The position numbers and the translations under genes were made by a program. Positions 19,195 through 28,156 of a DNA stretch of 64,000 nucleotides are shown piece after piece (within the stretch, counting starts at the first letter, position 1; the number at the start of each line of letters is the position of its first letter). The stretch is from Dyella monticola (GTDB lineage: Bacteria; Pseudomonadota; Gammaproteobacteria; Xanthomonadales; Rhodanobacteraceae). The stretch spans positions 62,001 through 126,000 of the forward strand of contig NZ_QRBE01000014.1 in NCBI RefSeq assembly GCF_003363155.1, written 5' to 3'. The notes under the pieces are model-generated. The model ran no database searches. It was not told the DNA's origin and worked only from the letters and a program-made list of their open reading frames with translations.

Positions 19195-20327
19195 TGCGGC
19201 GCATCCTCAGGATGCGGGGGCGCGATCGGTGACACCTTTTCGCCCACGGAAACCGCATGCACGCCCTGCATGACGATGCACTCACCGGCGTTAAGTCCAG
19301 CGGAAAGGAGTACGTCCCGTTCGCCATAGCGCGCGACTATGACCGGGCGCAGCTCAAGTGTCGAATCGGTGGGACGCACGACCCACACAGCAGGCCGCTC
19401 ACCCTGGTGAAACAGCGCCGTCGCAGGAATCGAAACCATGGCCAGCGCAGACTGGTCCGTCTGCAAGGTGACATCGGCGGTCATGCCCAGTTGCAGCGCC
19501 GCGTCCGCGCGTTCGACCTGCACTTTCACCAGGTACGTGTGCGAGGAGACATCTGCGGCCGGTGCGATCTCGCGCACATGAGCTGCGTAACGATGGCCCG
19601 GCAATGCGGGCAGCGTAACGATGGCCGCCTGCCCCAACGTGATGCTGCCGACACGGCTTTCCGGTACATCCACGTCGATCTCGCGTTCACCCGACCACGC
19701 AAAGCCGAATACTTGCTGGCCGGCCGCGAGCACCTGTCCCACTTCGGCCTGCCGGCTGGTGATCACACCATCGTGATCGGCCATCAAGCTGGTGTAGCGC
19801 AGCTGATCTTGCGCCAACGCGTATTGCTGACGCGCCTGATCGCGGCCACCCAGCGCGGAAGCGTAGTTATCCTGCGTCTGTTGCCACTGCAGCTGACTGA
19901 TGAGGTTTTGCTTGAACTGCGCGTCATCGCGATCGCGCTGCTGCGTGGCGAACACGAGGCGATGCTCCGCCGCATCCAACGCCGCCTTGGCGGCGGACAT
20001 CTGCTTGTTCGCATCGGCGGGATCGAGTTGCGCTAGCAGCTCCCCCTGCTTCACCCGCTCGCCCGGATCGACACGGCGCGACACGAGCTGGCCGCTTACG
20101 CGAAACGACAGCGGCATCTCATAGCGGGCGTGCACATCGCCGGGAAATCGACCGGCCATCGCGCCATCGGCTGCCTTTACGGGAAACGCGATCACCGGCG
20201 CGGCGGCATTCGCTTCAGGCGCTTTGTGCCCGCATCCGGCCAGCGCCAGCAGGGCCACGGCCACCGCACAAGGTAGCCACGCGTGCCGCGCCAACGTGCG
20301 CAGCTTGGGGAAAAGTGGAGAACTCAC
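19191..20327 (-). CDS. RND efflux periplasmic adaptor (membrane fusion protein), lipoprotein
   Basis: The 378-residue adaptor bridges pump and channel. Its lipoprotein signal ends LLALAGC, giving Cys32. The lipoyl half (VSGQLVSRRVDPGERVKQGE), an alpha-hairpin with many Gln and Ala, then YTSLMADHDGVITSRQAEVG and the beta-barrel are recognisable. The start is GTG with AGGAG upstream. It is the first gene of the operon and lies about 120 bases from the divergently transcribed tetR gene, a common arrangement for drug-efflux control. Confidence 0.92.
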   Translation of the reverse strand: MSSPLFPKLRTLARHAWLPCAVAVALLALAGCGHKAPEANAAAPVIAFPVKAADGAMAGRFPGDVHARYEMPLSFRVSGQLVSRRVDPGERVKQGELLAQLDPADANKQMSAAKAALDAAEHRLVFATQQRDRDDAQFKQNLISQLQWQQTQDNYASALGGRDQARQQYALAQDQLRYTSLMADHDGVITSRQAEVGQVLAAGQQVFGFAWSGEREIDVDVPESRVGSITLGQAAIVTLPALPGHRYAAHVREIAPAADVSSHTYLVKVQVERADAALQLGMTADVTLQTDQSALAMVSIPATALFHQGERPAVWVVRPTDSTLELRPVIVARYGERDVLLSAGLNAGECIVMQGVHAVSVGEKVSPIAPPHPEDAPQ

Positions 20328-20395
20328 GGACCGCTCCTGGGGATGGACGGGGGCATTGCAAATACGGGATCGAACTCTAATTCATATCAGAATTG

Positions 20396-20419
20396 AAATA
20401 CAACTATGTATTTGAATAC
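20396..20419. promoter_or_regulatory. candidate TetR operator between efflux operon and regulator
   Basis: In the divergent promoter region there are two overlapping inverted repeats: AAATAC (20396-20401) with GTATTT (20408-20413), and GTATT (20408-20412) with AATAC (20415-20419). The stretch is AT-rich against a GC-rich background. It is a plausible binding site for the adjacent TetR protein, but the assignment rests on position and symmetry only. Confidence 0.5.
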
Positions 20420-20449
20420 AATAGGCCGGACGTCGTGGTACCATGCCGC

Positions 20450-21076
20450 ATGCCACGCAAACGATTGACCCGGGAAGAAAGCCGCGAACAGACCCGCCTG
20501 CGCCTGCTGGACGCGGCGGCTGTCGTCATTGCCAAGAAAGGGCTGCCCGCCACCAGCGTGGAGGACATCGCCGGCCACGCCGGCTACACCCGCGGCGCGT
20601 TTTATTCGAACTTCAAGAGCAAGTCAGACCTGTTCGTCGAGCTGCTCAAGCGCGACCACGCCGACATCCAGCAGGACCTGCAGCAATTGCTCGAAGCGGA
20701 TCTCTCCGTGGAAGACCTGCAACAGCAACTTGCGCAGTTCTACAGCCAGGCCTATCGCGATCACACCAGCTACGTGCTGTGGTCCGAAGCGCGGCTGCAC
20801 GCGGTGCGCGATGCCAAATTCCGCCAGCGCATGAACGCGTTATGCCTGGAAAAGCGCGATGTCATCGCCTACTTCATCGAGCAGTTCTGTCGCCGCATGC
20901 AGACGCCGCTGCCGGCAGCGGCCGGCGACCTGGCCCTGGCGATGATGGCGCTGATCGACGGCATGCTCTACTTCAACATGAGCATGCCCGATCAAATGCC
21001 CGACACCTCCACCGAAGCGGTGCTCAGCACGATCTTCACCGCCACCTTCTTCGGCAGCAACGCGCCGCGCAACTGA
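20450..21076 (+). CDS. TetR/AcrR-family repressor of the efflux operon
   Basis: The 208-residue regulator has an N-terminal helix-turn-helix, LRLLDAAAVVIAKKGLPATS then VEDIAGHAGYTRGAFYSNFK, with the FYSNFKSKSDLFVELL segment typical of AcrR-type proteins, and a helical ligand-binding C-terminus. The ATG at 20450 (MPRKRLTREESREQ) is preferred; an in-frame upstream ATG would run through the candidate operator. It is transcribed away from the adaptor-pump-channel operon and probably represses both directions until an effector binds. Confidence 0.9.
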   Translation: MPRKRLTREESREQTRLRLLDAAAVVIAKKGLPATSVEDIAGHAGYTRGAFYSNFKSKSDLFVELLKRDHADIQQDLQQLLEADLSVEDLQQQLAQFYSQAYRDHTSYVLWSEARLHAVRDAKFRQRMNALCLEKRDVIAYFIEQFCRRMQTPLPAAAGDLALAMMALIDGMLYFNMSMPDQMPDTSTEAVLSTIFTATFFGSNAPRN

Positions 21077-21078
21077 CA

Positions 21079-21846
21079 CTACCTGGCGCGGCGCATGCGA
21101 TATTCGTCGTAGCCCACGTAGACACTGGCGCCAAGCACCATCAGGGCCAGCAGGTACCAGGTGATCAGGTAACTGAGGTGGTTGTTCGGAAACTGGATGA
21201 CCGTCATGCCGCCTTCCGGCCATCGCGCACCTTGATTCTGTCCGGCATCGGCATCGACGAAATAGGGCGCCACATCCTGCAGGCCACGCGCGGCGGCGAT
21301 GGCCGATACATCGCGCGTGTACCAGCTGTTATGCGCCGGATCGTTATGGCGCAGGAAGCCCGATGGCTCGGACATACGCACCAAGCCCGTCACCGTGACA
21401 TCACCGCCTGGACCCGCCGCGCAATGCCCGTCATGGCCGCACCAATCGGTCGGTGCGAAACCGCGATTGACCAACACGATGGAACCATCGGCCATGCGCA
21501 ACGGCGTCATCACCCAATAGCCGCTGCCTTCGTCGGTGGCCGTCCATACGAGTGTCTGGCGATCATGCAGGAACACGCCGCTTAGGCGAACGTGCAGGTA
21601 TTCGTCCTTTTCAGCCGTCACGCCCGGCCACTGCGCGCGCGGCGGCGGGGCGACGGGCGGTGCATGTACGCGTGTGTCCACGCGCGTGATGAGTGCGCGT
21701 TTCCACGCGAGGCGATGGACTTGCCAGTTGCCGAGCAAAACCAAGCCGATAAAGAGGGCCAGCCCCAGCAGGGCAAGCAAGGTCAGCGCTGCCGGGCCGC
21801 GAGGCGCGCGGGGGCGATCATAGGAAGTGATGTCTTGGGGAGGCAT
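21079..21846 (-). CDS. SURF1-family cytochrome oxidase assembly protein
   Basis: The 255-residue membrane protein has two transmembrane helices, near the N-terminus (ALTLLALLGLALFIGLVLLGNWQVHRLAWK) and at the C-terminus (LITWYLLALMVLGASVYVGY), flanking the periplasmic SURF1 domain with VRLSGVFLHDRQTLVW, GYWVMTPLRMADGSIVLVNRGF and PNNHLSYLITWY. SURF1 helps insert haem into oxidase subunit I, classically haem A in aa3 enzymes. Here it lies downstream of the cyoABCD quinol oxidase on the same strand. I chose the ATG at 21846; another in-frame ATG lies 11 codons upstream. Confidence 0.88.
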   Translation of the reverse strand: MPPQDITSYDRPRAPRGPAALTLLALLGLALFIGLVLLGNWQVHRLAWKRALITRVDTRVHAPPVAPPPRAQWPGVTAEKDEYLHVRLSGVFLHDRQTLVWTATDEGSGYWVMTPLRMADGSIVLVNRGFAPTDWCGHDGHCAAGPGGDVTVTGLVRMSEPSGFLRHNDPAHNSWYTRDVSAIAAARGLQDVAPYFVDADAGQNQGARWPEGGMTVIQFPNNHLSYLITWYLLALMVLGASVYVGYDEYRMRRAR

Positions 21847-21959
21847 GCGCAAATGATCGCACGACTCGCAGGGGTGCAAGGCGCTTCAAAATGTCTCAAG
21901 CATTAAAGCGTCATGCCAGAGGAGGCTGGAATGAAGCAAAACGTTAACGTATGCGTTGA

Positions 21960-22012
21960 GGCGAGGCTGCCTCCACCCCAACCCTCTCACCGGGAGAAGA
22001 GAGAGTTTTTAG
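21960..22012. repeat. degenerate member of the GGGTGGGG palindrome family
   Basis: Between cyoD and the SURF1 gene lies a CCACCCCAACCCTCTC segment followed by CGGGAGAAGAGAGAG, an imperfect stem that resembles half of the element at 5624-5764. It may act as a partial terminator or processing signal between oxidase and assembly gene. Confidence 0.4.
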
Positions 22013-22015
22013 CGC

Positions 22016-22417
22016 TTACGGCAAATTATGCACATCCCTCATCATCGACGGCATCATGTTCTGGTTGAGGTGATACATGATCCAGATCGAACCGCTCAGC
22101 GTGATCACCACCAGCACGATGGTGAAGACGAGCGCCAGCATGTTCCAGCCGCCTTGCGATTTCGAATTCAGATGCAGGAAATACACCATGTGCACGATGA
22201 TCTGGATCGCCGCCAGCAGCAGGATGAAGGCGTCCGCCGGGCCGGTTTTCGAGAACGCCCCCGACATCACCAGCCAGAACGGCAAGATGGTGAGCAGCGC
22301 CGCCGCGCAGAAGCCGGTGGCGTAGCCTTTGAGCGTGACGTGGATATCCTCTACGCCATCATGCGCGTGTTCGTGATGGCCATCGTCATGCGCGTTATGG
22401 GTGGCGTGGTCGCTCAT
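22016..22417 (-). CDS. cyoD: cytochrome bo3 ubiquinol oxidase subunit IV (CyoD)
   Basis: The 133-residue subunit carries a His-rich N-terminus ([15 protein letters not shown]) and three membrane helices: [39 protein letters not shown] and [20 protein letters not shown]. The segment [13 protein letters not shown] is characteristic of CyoD. It assists assembly of the copper-B site in the oxidase. The ATG at 22417 overlaps the cyoC stop by ATGA; a longer in-frame start inside cyoC is rejected. Confidence 0.93.
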   Translation of the reverse strand: MSDHATHNAHDDGHHEHAHDGVEDIHVTLKGYATGFCAAALLTILPFWLVMSGAFSKTGPADAFILLLAAIQIIVHMVYFLHLNSKSQGGWNMLALVFTIVLVVITLSGSIWIMYHLNQNMMPSMMRDVHNLP

Positions 22418-23052
22418 GCCAGCACTCCCATGAGATAGACGAAACTGAAAACGCCCACCCACACCACATCAAGGAAGTGCCAGAACATCGACAGGCACAT
22501 CAATCGACGTTTGTTGGCGGGAGTCAGGCCCTTCTTGCCCACCTGCACCATCAGCACGATCATCCATATCAAGCCGCTCGTCACGTGCAAACCGTGCGTG
22601 CCGACCAGGGTGAAGAACGAAGAAAGAAACGCGCTGCGCTGCGGACCGGCGCCAATCGATACCAGGTGCATGAACTCGGTCAGCTCCAGTCCGATAAAAC
22701 CCGCGCCAAGCAGCCACGTCACGATCAACCAGGCCATCATCGGGCCGCGCCGATTGTGCTGCATTTCCAGCACCGCAAAACCGTAGGTGATGGAGGAGAA
22801 CAGCAACAGCGTGGTGTTTATCGCCACGGTCGGCAGCTCCAGCACTTCCCTTGCCGAAGGGCCGCCCGCGTATTCACGGCCAAGCACGCCGTACGTCGCG
22901 AACAAGCATGCGAAGATCAGGCAGTCACTCATCAGGTACAGCCAGAAACCCAGCAGTGTCGCGTTTTCCGGATGGTCCGCTTCGGTCACGTGGAAGGTGA
23001 GCGCCTGGTCTGCACCACTGCCACCGCTTACAGTCATGGTCATATCGGACAT
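22414..23052 (-). CDS. cyoC: cytochrome bo3 ubiquinol oxidase subunit III (CyoC)
   Basis: The 212-residue, five-helix subunit III of the haem-copper oxidase shows [69 protein letters not shown] and [20 protein letters not shown], matching CyoC. It overlaps cyoD by ATGA and is separated from cyoB by five bases. A second ATG three codons in is an alternative start. The product is an inner-membrane protein. Confidence 0.95.
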   Translation of the reverse strand: MSDMTMTVSGGSGADQALTFHVTEADHPENATLLGFWLYLMSDCLIFACLFATYGVLGREYAGGPSAREVLELPTVAINTTLLLFSSITYGFAVLEMQHNRRGPMMAWLIVTWLLGAGFIGLELTEFMHLVSIGAGPQRSAFLSSFFTLVGTHGLHVTSGLIWMIVLMVQVGKKGLTPANKRRLMCLSMFWHFLDVVWVGVFSFVYLMGVLA

Positions 23053-23057
23053 GGCGG

Positions 23058-25049
23058 TCAGGCTCCCGCGCGGACCGCTTCAGTGCGGGCCACCTCGTCT
23101 GCGGGGATGTAGTAATCCCGGTTGTAATTGAAGGTGTGATGGATGGCCACCGCCAGCAAGGCCACGAACGAAATGATCGCCAGCGGCCACATGTACCAGA
23201 CCATCGCGAAGCCGAAGATAAAGCTCAGCGCGGCGAGGTACACGCCAGTGCCGGTGTTCTTTGGCATATGAATCGGCAGAAAGCCTTCCACCGGCCTGCG
23301 CCAGTGGTGCCGCTTCATCTCCCACCATGTATCGATGTCATATACCTTCGGGGTAAAGGCAAAGTTGTACGGTGGCGGTGGCGAGGAGGTGGACCACTCC
23401 AGCGTCCGCCCATGCCATGGATCGCCGGTGGTATCGCGCAGTTGCTCGCGGCGGATGATGCTCACCGCGATCTGCACGATCATGGCCGCAATGCCGATGA
23501 AAATCAGCACCGCACCGAACGCAGCGACTTCGAACCAGATCTTCAGCGATGGATCGTCGAAATGGCGCAGTCGCCGCGTCACGCCCATCAGACCCAGCCA
23601 ATACAGCGGCATGAAGGCGAAATAGAAACCGACCACCCAGAACCAGAACGAGACCTTGCCCCAGAACGCATCGAGGCGAAATCCGAACGCCTTGGGGAAC
23701 CAGTAATTGACGCCGGCGAACATGCCGAACAGCACGCCGCCGATGATCACGTTGTGGAAATGCGCGATCAGGAACAGGCTGTTGTGCAGCTCGAAATCGG
23801 CTGGCGGAACCGCCAGCAGCACGCCGGTCATGCCGCCGATGACGAAGGTCACAATGAACGCCACCACCCACAACATCGGCACGTCATACACGATGCGCCC
23901 GCGGTACATGGTGAACATCCAATTGAAGATCTTCGCACCCGTTGGAATGGAGATGATCATCGTGGTGATGCCAAAGAACGAGTTGACGCTCGCGCCCGAA
24001 CCCATGGTGAAAAAGTGGTGCAGCCACACCAGGTAGGACAGCACCGCAATCACCACCGTGGCGTACACCATCGACGCGTAACCGAACAGCCGCTTGCGCG
24101 AGAACGTGGACGTAACCTCGGAGTACACGCCGAACGCCGGCAGCACCAGGATGTACACCTCCGGGTGTCCCCACACCCAGATCAGGTTGACGTACATCAT
24201 GTAGTTGCCGCCAAGATCGTTGGTGAAAAAGTGCGTGCCCGCATAGCGATCCAGCGCCAGCAAGGCCAGCGTGGCGGTCAACACCGGGAACGCCGCAACG
24301 ATCAGCACGTTCGCCAGCAATGCTGTCCAGGTGAAGATCGGCATCTTCATCATGGTCATGCCCGGTGCACGCATCTTCACGATGGTGGCAATCATGTTGA
24401 TGCCCGACAAGGTGGTGCCGACACCTGCGACCTGCAGCCCCCATATCCAGTAATCTACGCCGCTATCAGGACTGGTCGGCAGTTCCGACAAGGGCGGATA
24501 GGCCAGCCAGCCGGTGCGCGCAAAGACGCCGATGAAGAGCGACGTCATGACCAGCAGCGCACCGGACACGGTCATCCAGAAACTGAAGTTGTTGAGAAAG
24601 GGGAAGGCGACATCGCGCGAGCCGATCTGCAGCGGCATGACGAAATTGATCAAGCCGGTGATGAATGGCATGGCGACGAAGAAGATCATGATCGTGCCGT
24701 GCGCGGTGAAGACCTGATCGTAGTGCGCGGCAGGCAGGTAGCCTTCATGCGGACCGAAGGCGATGGCCTGCTGCGCGCGCATCATCAGCGCATCGGAGAA
24801 ACCGCGCAGCAGCATTACCATCGCCAGCACGATGTACATGATGCCGATCTTCTTGTGGTCCACGCTGGTGAACCATTCGCGCCAGAGATAGCCCCACTTG
24901 TGGTAGTAGGTGATCAGTCCCAGCAGCACGATCGCGCCAATGGCCACACCGATGAAGGTATAGACCAGAATGGGCTCGTCATAAGGGATGTCCCCAAGAG
25001 TCAGGCGTCCGAAAACCAGCTTGGCGAGGTCGGGATTTTGGAAAGTCAT
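23058..25049 (-). CDS. cyoB: cytochrome bo3 ubiquinol oxidase subunit I (CyoB)
   Basis: The catalytic subunit reduces oxygen to water and pumps protons. From [10 protein letters not shown] the protein is 663 residues, the same length as E. coli CyoB. Haem and copper ligands are visible in [26 protein letters not shown], and [16 protein letters not shown], the last carrying the two histidines that hold the high-spin haem and the low-spin haem. Quinol-oxidase-type N-terminal residues ([14 protein letters not shown]) are present. A longer in-frame start is rejected because it would overlap cyoA. It is coexpressed with cyoA, cyoC and cyoD. Confidence 0.97.
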   Translation of the reverse strand: MTFQNPDLAKLVFGRLTLGDIPYDEPILVYTFIGVAIGAIVLLGLITYYHKWGYLWREWFTSVDHKKIGIMYIVLAMVMLLRGFSDALMMRAQQAIAFGPHEGYLPAAHYDQVFTAHGTIMIFFVAMPFITGLINFVMPLQIGSRDVAFPFLNNFSFWMTVSGALLVMTSLFIGVFARTGWLAYPPLSELPTSPDSGVDYWIWGLQVAGVGTTLSGINMIATIVKMRAPGMTMMKMPIFTWTALLANVLIVAAFPVLTATLALLALDRYAGTHFFTNDLGGNYMMYVNLIWVWGHPEVYILVLPAFGVYSEVTSTFSRKRLFGYASMVYATVVIAVLSYLVWLHHFFTMGSGASVNSFFGITTMIISIPTGAKIFNWMFTMYRGRIVYDVPMLWVVAFIVTFVIGGMTGVLLAVPPADFELHNSLFLIAHFHNVIIGGVLFGMFAGVNYWFPKAFGFRLDAFWGKVSFWFWVVGFYFAFMPLYWLGLMGVTRRLRHFDDPSLKIWFEVAAFGAVLIFIGIAAMIVQIAVSIIRREQLRDTTGDPWHGRTLEWSTSSPPPPYNFAFTPKVYDIDTWWEMKRHHWRRPVEGFLPIHMPKNTGTGVYLAALSFIFGFAMVWYMWPLAIISFVALLAVAIHHTFNYNRDYYIPADEVARTEAVRAGA

Positions 25050-25062
25050 CGCGGCACCCCGT

Positions 25063-26034
25063 TCACTGTGGATGGGCCATCGGCATGGCCGCGTGGCTGT
25101 CAGGCGATGCGGCAGCTTCGCCGCCGCCACTGTCGGGTTGCGACATGCGCAGCATGTTCATGCATGAAGGGCCGGGCTGGACACAGCGGTTGAGAATGGC
25201 TTGATAAAGGCCGGGCGTTACGCTGCCGTAGTAATGCACCGGATCTTTCTGGCTGGGCGCTTCGAGTTTCGTGTATGTCGCTTGATCGAGCGCGTCACCG
25301 CTGGCCTTGGCCTTCGCCACCCACTTGTTGAAATCGTCCTCGCTCATGCCCTTGAACACGAAGTTCATGTACGAGAAACCCGCGCCACTGTAGTTGGCGG
25401 AAAAGCCCCAATAATCGCCCGGCTTGTTCATCACCGCCTGCAGCGTGGTCTGCATCCCAGGCATCGCATAGATCTGGCCGGCCAATGATGGAACGAAGAA
25501 CGAATTCATCACCGTCGAGGCAGTGAGATTGAAATGGATCGGACGATCCACCGGTGCCGCCAGCTCGTTCACGACAGCGAGGTTCTGCTCGGGGTAGATG
25601 AACAACCACTTCCAGTCGAGGGCGACCACATCCACTTCCAACGGTTTGACATCTGCTGGCACCACCTTGCCGGCTGACACGCGATCGAGTGGACGATACG
25701 GATCGAGCTTGTGCGTGCTGACCCACGTGATCGCGCCCAGCGCAATGATGATCAGCAAGGGCGCCGACCAGATCATCAACTCGATGATGGTGGAGTGATC
25801 CCAATCCGGATCGTAGGCGGCCTTCTGATTGGATTCCCGGTAGCGCCAGGCGAACACGAGCGTAGCGATGAGCACCGGCACCACGATCAGCAACATCAGG
25901 ACGAACGAGATGATGATCAGGTTGCGCTGTTGCAGTGCGACGTCACCGTTCGGCGACATCAATACCGTATGGCAGCCCGACAGTGCCATGGGCAGGGCTA
26001 GCAGTAGCAGTCCGCGGAGAGTCTTCATGGACAT
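25063..26034 (-). CDS. cyoA: cytochrome bo3 ubiquinol oxidase subunit II (CyoA), lipoprotein
   Basis: The 323-residue subunit II has a lipoprotein signal (ALPMALSGC, Cys21), two membrane helices ([21 protein letters not shown] and [20 protein letters not shown]) and a cupredoxin-like periplasmic domain with [15 protein letters not shown] and [15 protein letters not shown]. Copper-A ligands are absent, as expected for a quinol rather than cytochrome c oxidase. The C-terminus is extended and carries Ser, Gly and Ala-rich sequence. ATG at 26034 or 26028 are both possible; neither has a strong ribosome site. Confidence 0.94.
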   Translation of the reverse strand: MSMKTLRGLLLLALPMALSGCHTVLMSPNGDVALQQRNLIIISFVLMLLIVVPVLIATLVFAWRYRESNQKAAYDPDWDHSTIIELMIWSAPLLIIIALGAITWVSTHKLDPYRPLDRVSAGKVVPADVKPLEVDVVALDWKWLFIYPEQNLAVVNELAAPVDRPIHFNLTASTVMNSFFVPSLAGQIYAMPGMQTTLQAVMNKPGDYWGFSANYSGAGFSYMNFVFKGMSEDDFNKWVAKAKASGDALDQATYTKLEAPSQKDPVHYYGSVTPGLYQAILNRCVQPGPSCMNMLRMSQPDSGGGEAAASPDSHAAMPMAHPQ

Positions 26035-26370
26035 GACCGACGCAACCGAATGAGAGGGGGTACTGCTGTGCGGACAAGGTACGCCGATCGACCGCCGGCA
26101 CGCAAATGGTTTTGAGTATCGGACTCGACAGTAACGTGGCATGTCGCCTCGGCGGAAGAGATCGTCGGAACCGGTCATGATCACGAAATAATGCCGCGCA
26201 ACAGCATGAATGCTTTGTGTTTACAAAGGTGTTTTTCCATTTCCCACCCCTGATGGGTGGACCCCGACGCATCGGTCCAAGAACGGAAAATTGATCCATA
26301 CCTCCCTAGCCTTGGCGCCACAACGGTGCCATGCTGTACCTGCCGCACCCTCCCTATCCGAGCAACGACG
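26035..26370. other. divergent promoter region between cyoA and the MFS gene
   Basis: These 336 bases separate oppositely transcribed cyoA and transporter genes and must carry at least two promoters. I could not define -10/-35 elements or an FNR/ANR or ArcA box with confidence. No small gene is supported; longer open frames here are N-terminal extensions of the flanking genes. Confidence 0.5.
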
Positions 26371-27702
26371 ATGTCCAGTACGTTTGAGGATCAGCGCGAA
26401 CCAGCCGGCTTTACCCCGGAAGACCTCGGGCGCATTCAAGCCCACGCCCGAATAGCCCCCGGCGAAATCGCCATCGGCGTCATCGTCGGGCGCACCGCCG
26501 AATACTTCGATTTCTTCGTATTCGGCATCGCCTGTGTGCTGGTGTTTCCCTCGGTATTCTTTCCCTTCGAAAGCCGGCTGGACGGCATGTTGCTGTCGTT
26601 CGCGCTCTTGTCGCTCGCTTTCATCGCGCGCCCATTCGGCACCACGCTGTTCATGACAGCGCAGCGGCGCTGGAGCCGCGGACATAAACTCACCATCGCC
26701 ATGTTTCTGCTCGGCAGCACCACCGCCGGCATGGCATTCCTGCCTTCGTACAACACCATTGGTGGATGGGCGATTGGTCTTTTGACATTCTTCCGCCTCT
26801 TGCAAGGCATCGCGTTGGGTGGTTCATGGGATGGCCTGCCCTCTCTGCTCGCGCTCAACACGCCACCGGAGCGCCGTGGCTGGTATTCCATGCTGGGCCA
26901 GCTCAGTGCGCCGATCGGCTTCCTGATCGCCAGCGGCCTGTTCCTGTTTTTGTACACGCAGCTGGCCACGGATGATTTCCTCGATTGGGGCTGGCGCTAT
27001 CCCTTCTACGTCGCCTTCACCATCAACGTCGTGGCGCTGTTCGCACGCCTGCGCCTGGTGGTAACCCAGGAATACACCCGCGCCATGGAAGAGCGCGAGC
27101 TCGAACCCATCGGCATCATCGACATGCTGCACCGCCAGGGCTACAACATCTTCCTCGGCGCTTTCGCCTCGCTGGCCAGTTATGCGCTATTCCACCTGGT
27201 TTCGATTTTTCCGCTGTCGTGGATCGTGCTCGGCACAACCCAGGCCGTCAGCAACGTGCTTGCGGTCCAGGTGGTCGGCGCGCTGGTCGGCATCATCGGC
27301 ACCATCGCCTCCGGCATCATCGCCGACCGCATCGGGCGGCGCACGATGTTGGGCTCCGCTGCAGTGTTGATCGGCATCTTCGCGCTGTTCGCGCCGTGGC
27401 TGCTCGGTGGCGGCAAGGTTGCGCAGGATGTGTTCATCGTTCTTGGTTTCGGACTGCTTGGCTTGTCGTACGGACAGGCGGCCGGTAGCGTGACATCGAA
27501 CTTTGAAATCCGCATGCGCTATACGGGTGCGGCGTTGACGACGGATTTTGCGTGGCTGATCGGCGCTGCATTTGCGCCACTGGTGGCGCTGGGGTTGTCG
27601 GCGCGCTTCGGGTTGGTGGCGGTGAGTGTGTATTTGCTCTCGGGCGTGGCGTGTACGCTGATTGCGTTGAGGGTGAATAAAGTGCTTGCGGCACGGGAGT
27701 GA
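26371..27702 (+). CDS. MFS transporter, metabolite:H+ symporter (MHS) type
   Basis: This 443-residue, 12-helix permease begins with a soluble arm and then IAIGVIVGRTAEYFDFFVFG, the first helix of MHS-type symporters such as KgtP, ProP and ShiA. FRLLQGIALGGSWDGLP (helix 5 motif) and GIIADRIGRRTMLG (loop 8-9 motif) are conserved. MHS proteins import organic acids, osmolytes or aromatic acids with protons. The substrate is not determined; because the next genes downstream include an enolase-superfamily sugar-acid-type enzyme, a sugar or organic acid is possible. The ATG at 26371 is chosen because the upstream extension has no family resemblance. Confidence 0.85.
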   Translation: MSSTFEDQREPAGFTPEDLGRIQAHARIAPGEIAIGVIVGRTAEYFDFFVFGIACVLVFPSVFFPFESRLDGMLLSFALLSLAFIARPFGTTLFMTAQRRWSRGHKLTIAMFLLGSTTAGMAFLPSYNTIGGWAIGLLTFFRLLQGIALGGSWDGLPSLLALNTPPERRGWYSMLGQLSAPIGFLIASGLFLFLYTQLATDDFLDWGWRYPFYVAFTINVVALFARLRLVVTQEYTRAMEERELEPIGIIDMLHRQGYNIFLGAFASLASYALFHLVSIFPLSWIVLGTTQAVSNVLAVQVVGALVGIIGTIASGIIADRIGRRTMLGSAAVLIGIFALFAPWLLGGGKVAQDVFIVLGFGLLGLSYGQAAGSVTSNFEIRMRYTGAALTTDFAWLIGAAFAPLVALGLSARFGLVAVSVYLLSGVACTLIALRVNKVLAARE

Positions 27703-27827
27703 GCGCGTCTCGCTGTGTTTTGTCTTCTTTCTCTGTGGGGTGCGTTCCCCTTTGATGGCTATGTTTTTTTTCGGGGTAAATGCGCTCTGATGTGAGGCAT
27801 GTCTGTGCATTTCGTGTCGTTGCGACA

Positions 27828-27984
27828 TTGCCTGCGGCGCTGGTTGCGCGCAGATACGTGACATTTGCCTGCGGCGCTTTCGGACCCTAAAGGACCGAAA
27901 GCGCCGCAGGCAATCCCCAACAACTCTTTAAGCCAGCAAAAAACCGCAGTCGCTCCGCGACCGAAAGCCCCGCAGGCAATCCGC
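27828..27984. repeat. cluster of four inverted TTGCCTGCGGCGC units with a 19-bp perfect hairpin
   Basis: Four copies of a 13-base core occur: TTGCCTGCGGCGC at 27828 and 27865, its complement at 27901-27913, and a one-mismatch complement at 27967-27979. The middle two form a perfect 19-base stem, TTGCCTGCGGCGCTTTCGG (27865-27883) with its complement at 27895-27913 and an 11-base loop. The two right-hand units share a longer CCGAAAGCxCCGCAGGCAATCC block. It lies after the MFS gene and probably blocks read-through. Confidence 0.85.
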
Positions 27985-28156
27985 ACCCACAAAAAAAACC
28001 ATCACGCGCAACCAACAAATCAACACATTCACTCCACACAACCACCGCACCCCATTCACCGCCCCCCGCGCACGATGAAACGCCATAGCGCACCCCACCA
28101 CCATCACTCATGCGCCTCACCACGCACACCCACCGCCCAGGCGAGGAACACCACCC
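27981..28156 (+). promoter_or_regulatory. C-rich, G-poor leader before the enolase-superfamily operon (possible Rho site)
   Basis: By direct count bases 27981-28140 contain 79 C, 51 A, 17 G and 13 T, an extreme imbalance between C and G on the coding strand. Such C-rich, unstructured RNA is what Rho factor loads on. The rest of 27703-28156 holds the hairpin cluster and no gene. The promoter of the following operon is presumably here but not defined. Confidence 0.45.

Noticed and set aside
23136-25193. A 685-codon plus-strand open frame opposite cyoB
   Set aside because: It is the complement of cyoB, has a His/Arg-rich composition without domains, and would conflict with the conserved oxidase operon.
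27828-27984. Possible CRISPR array
   Set aside because: The repeats are inverted as well as direct, irregularly spaced and too few, and no cas genes are present.
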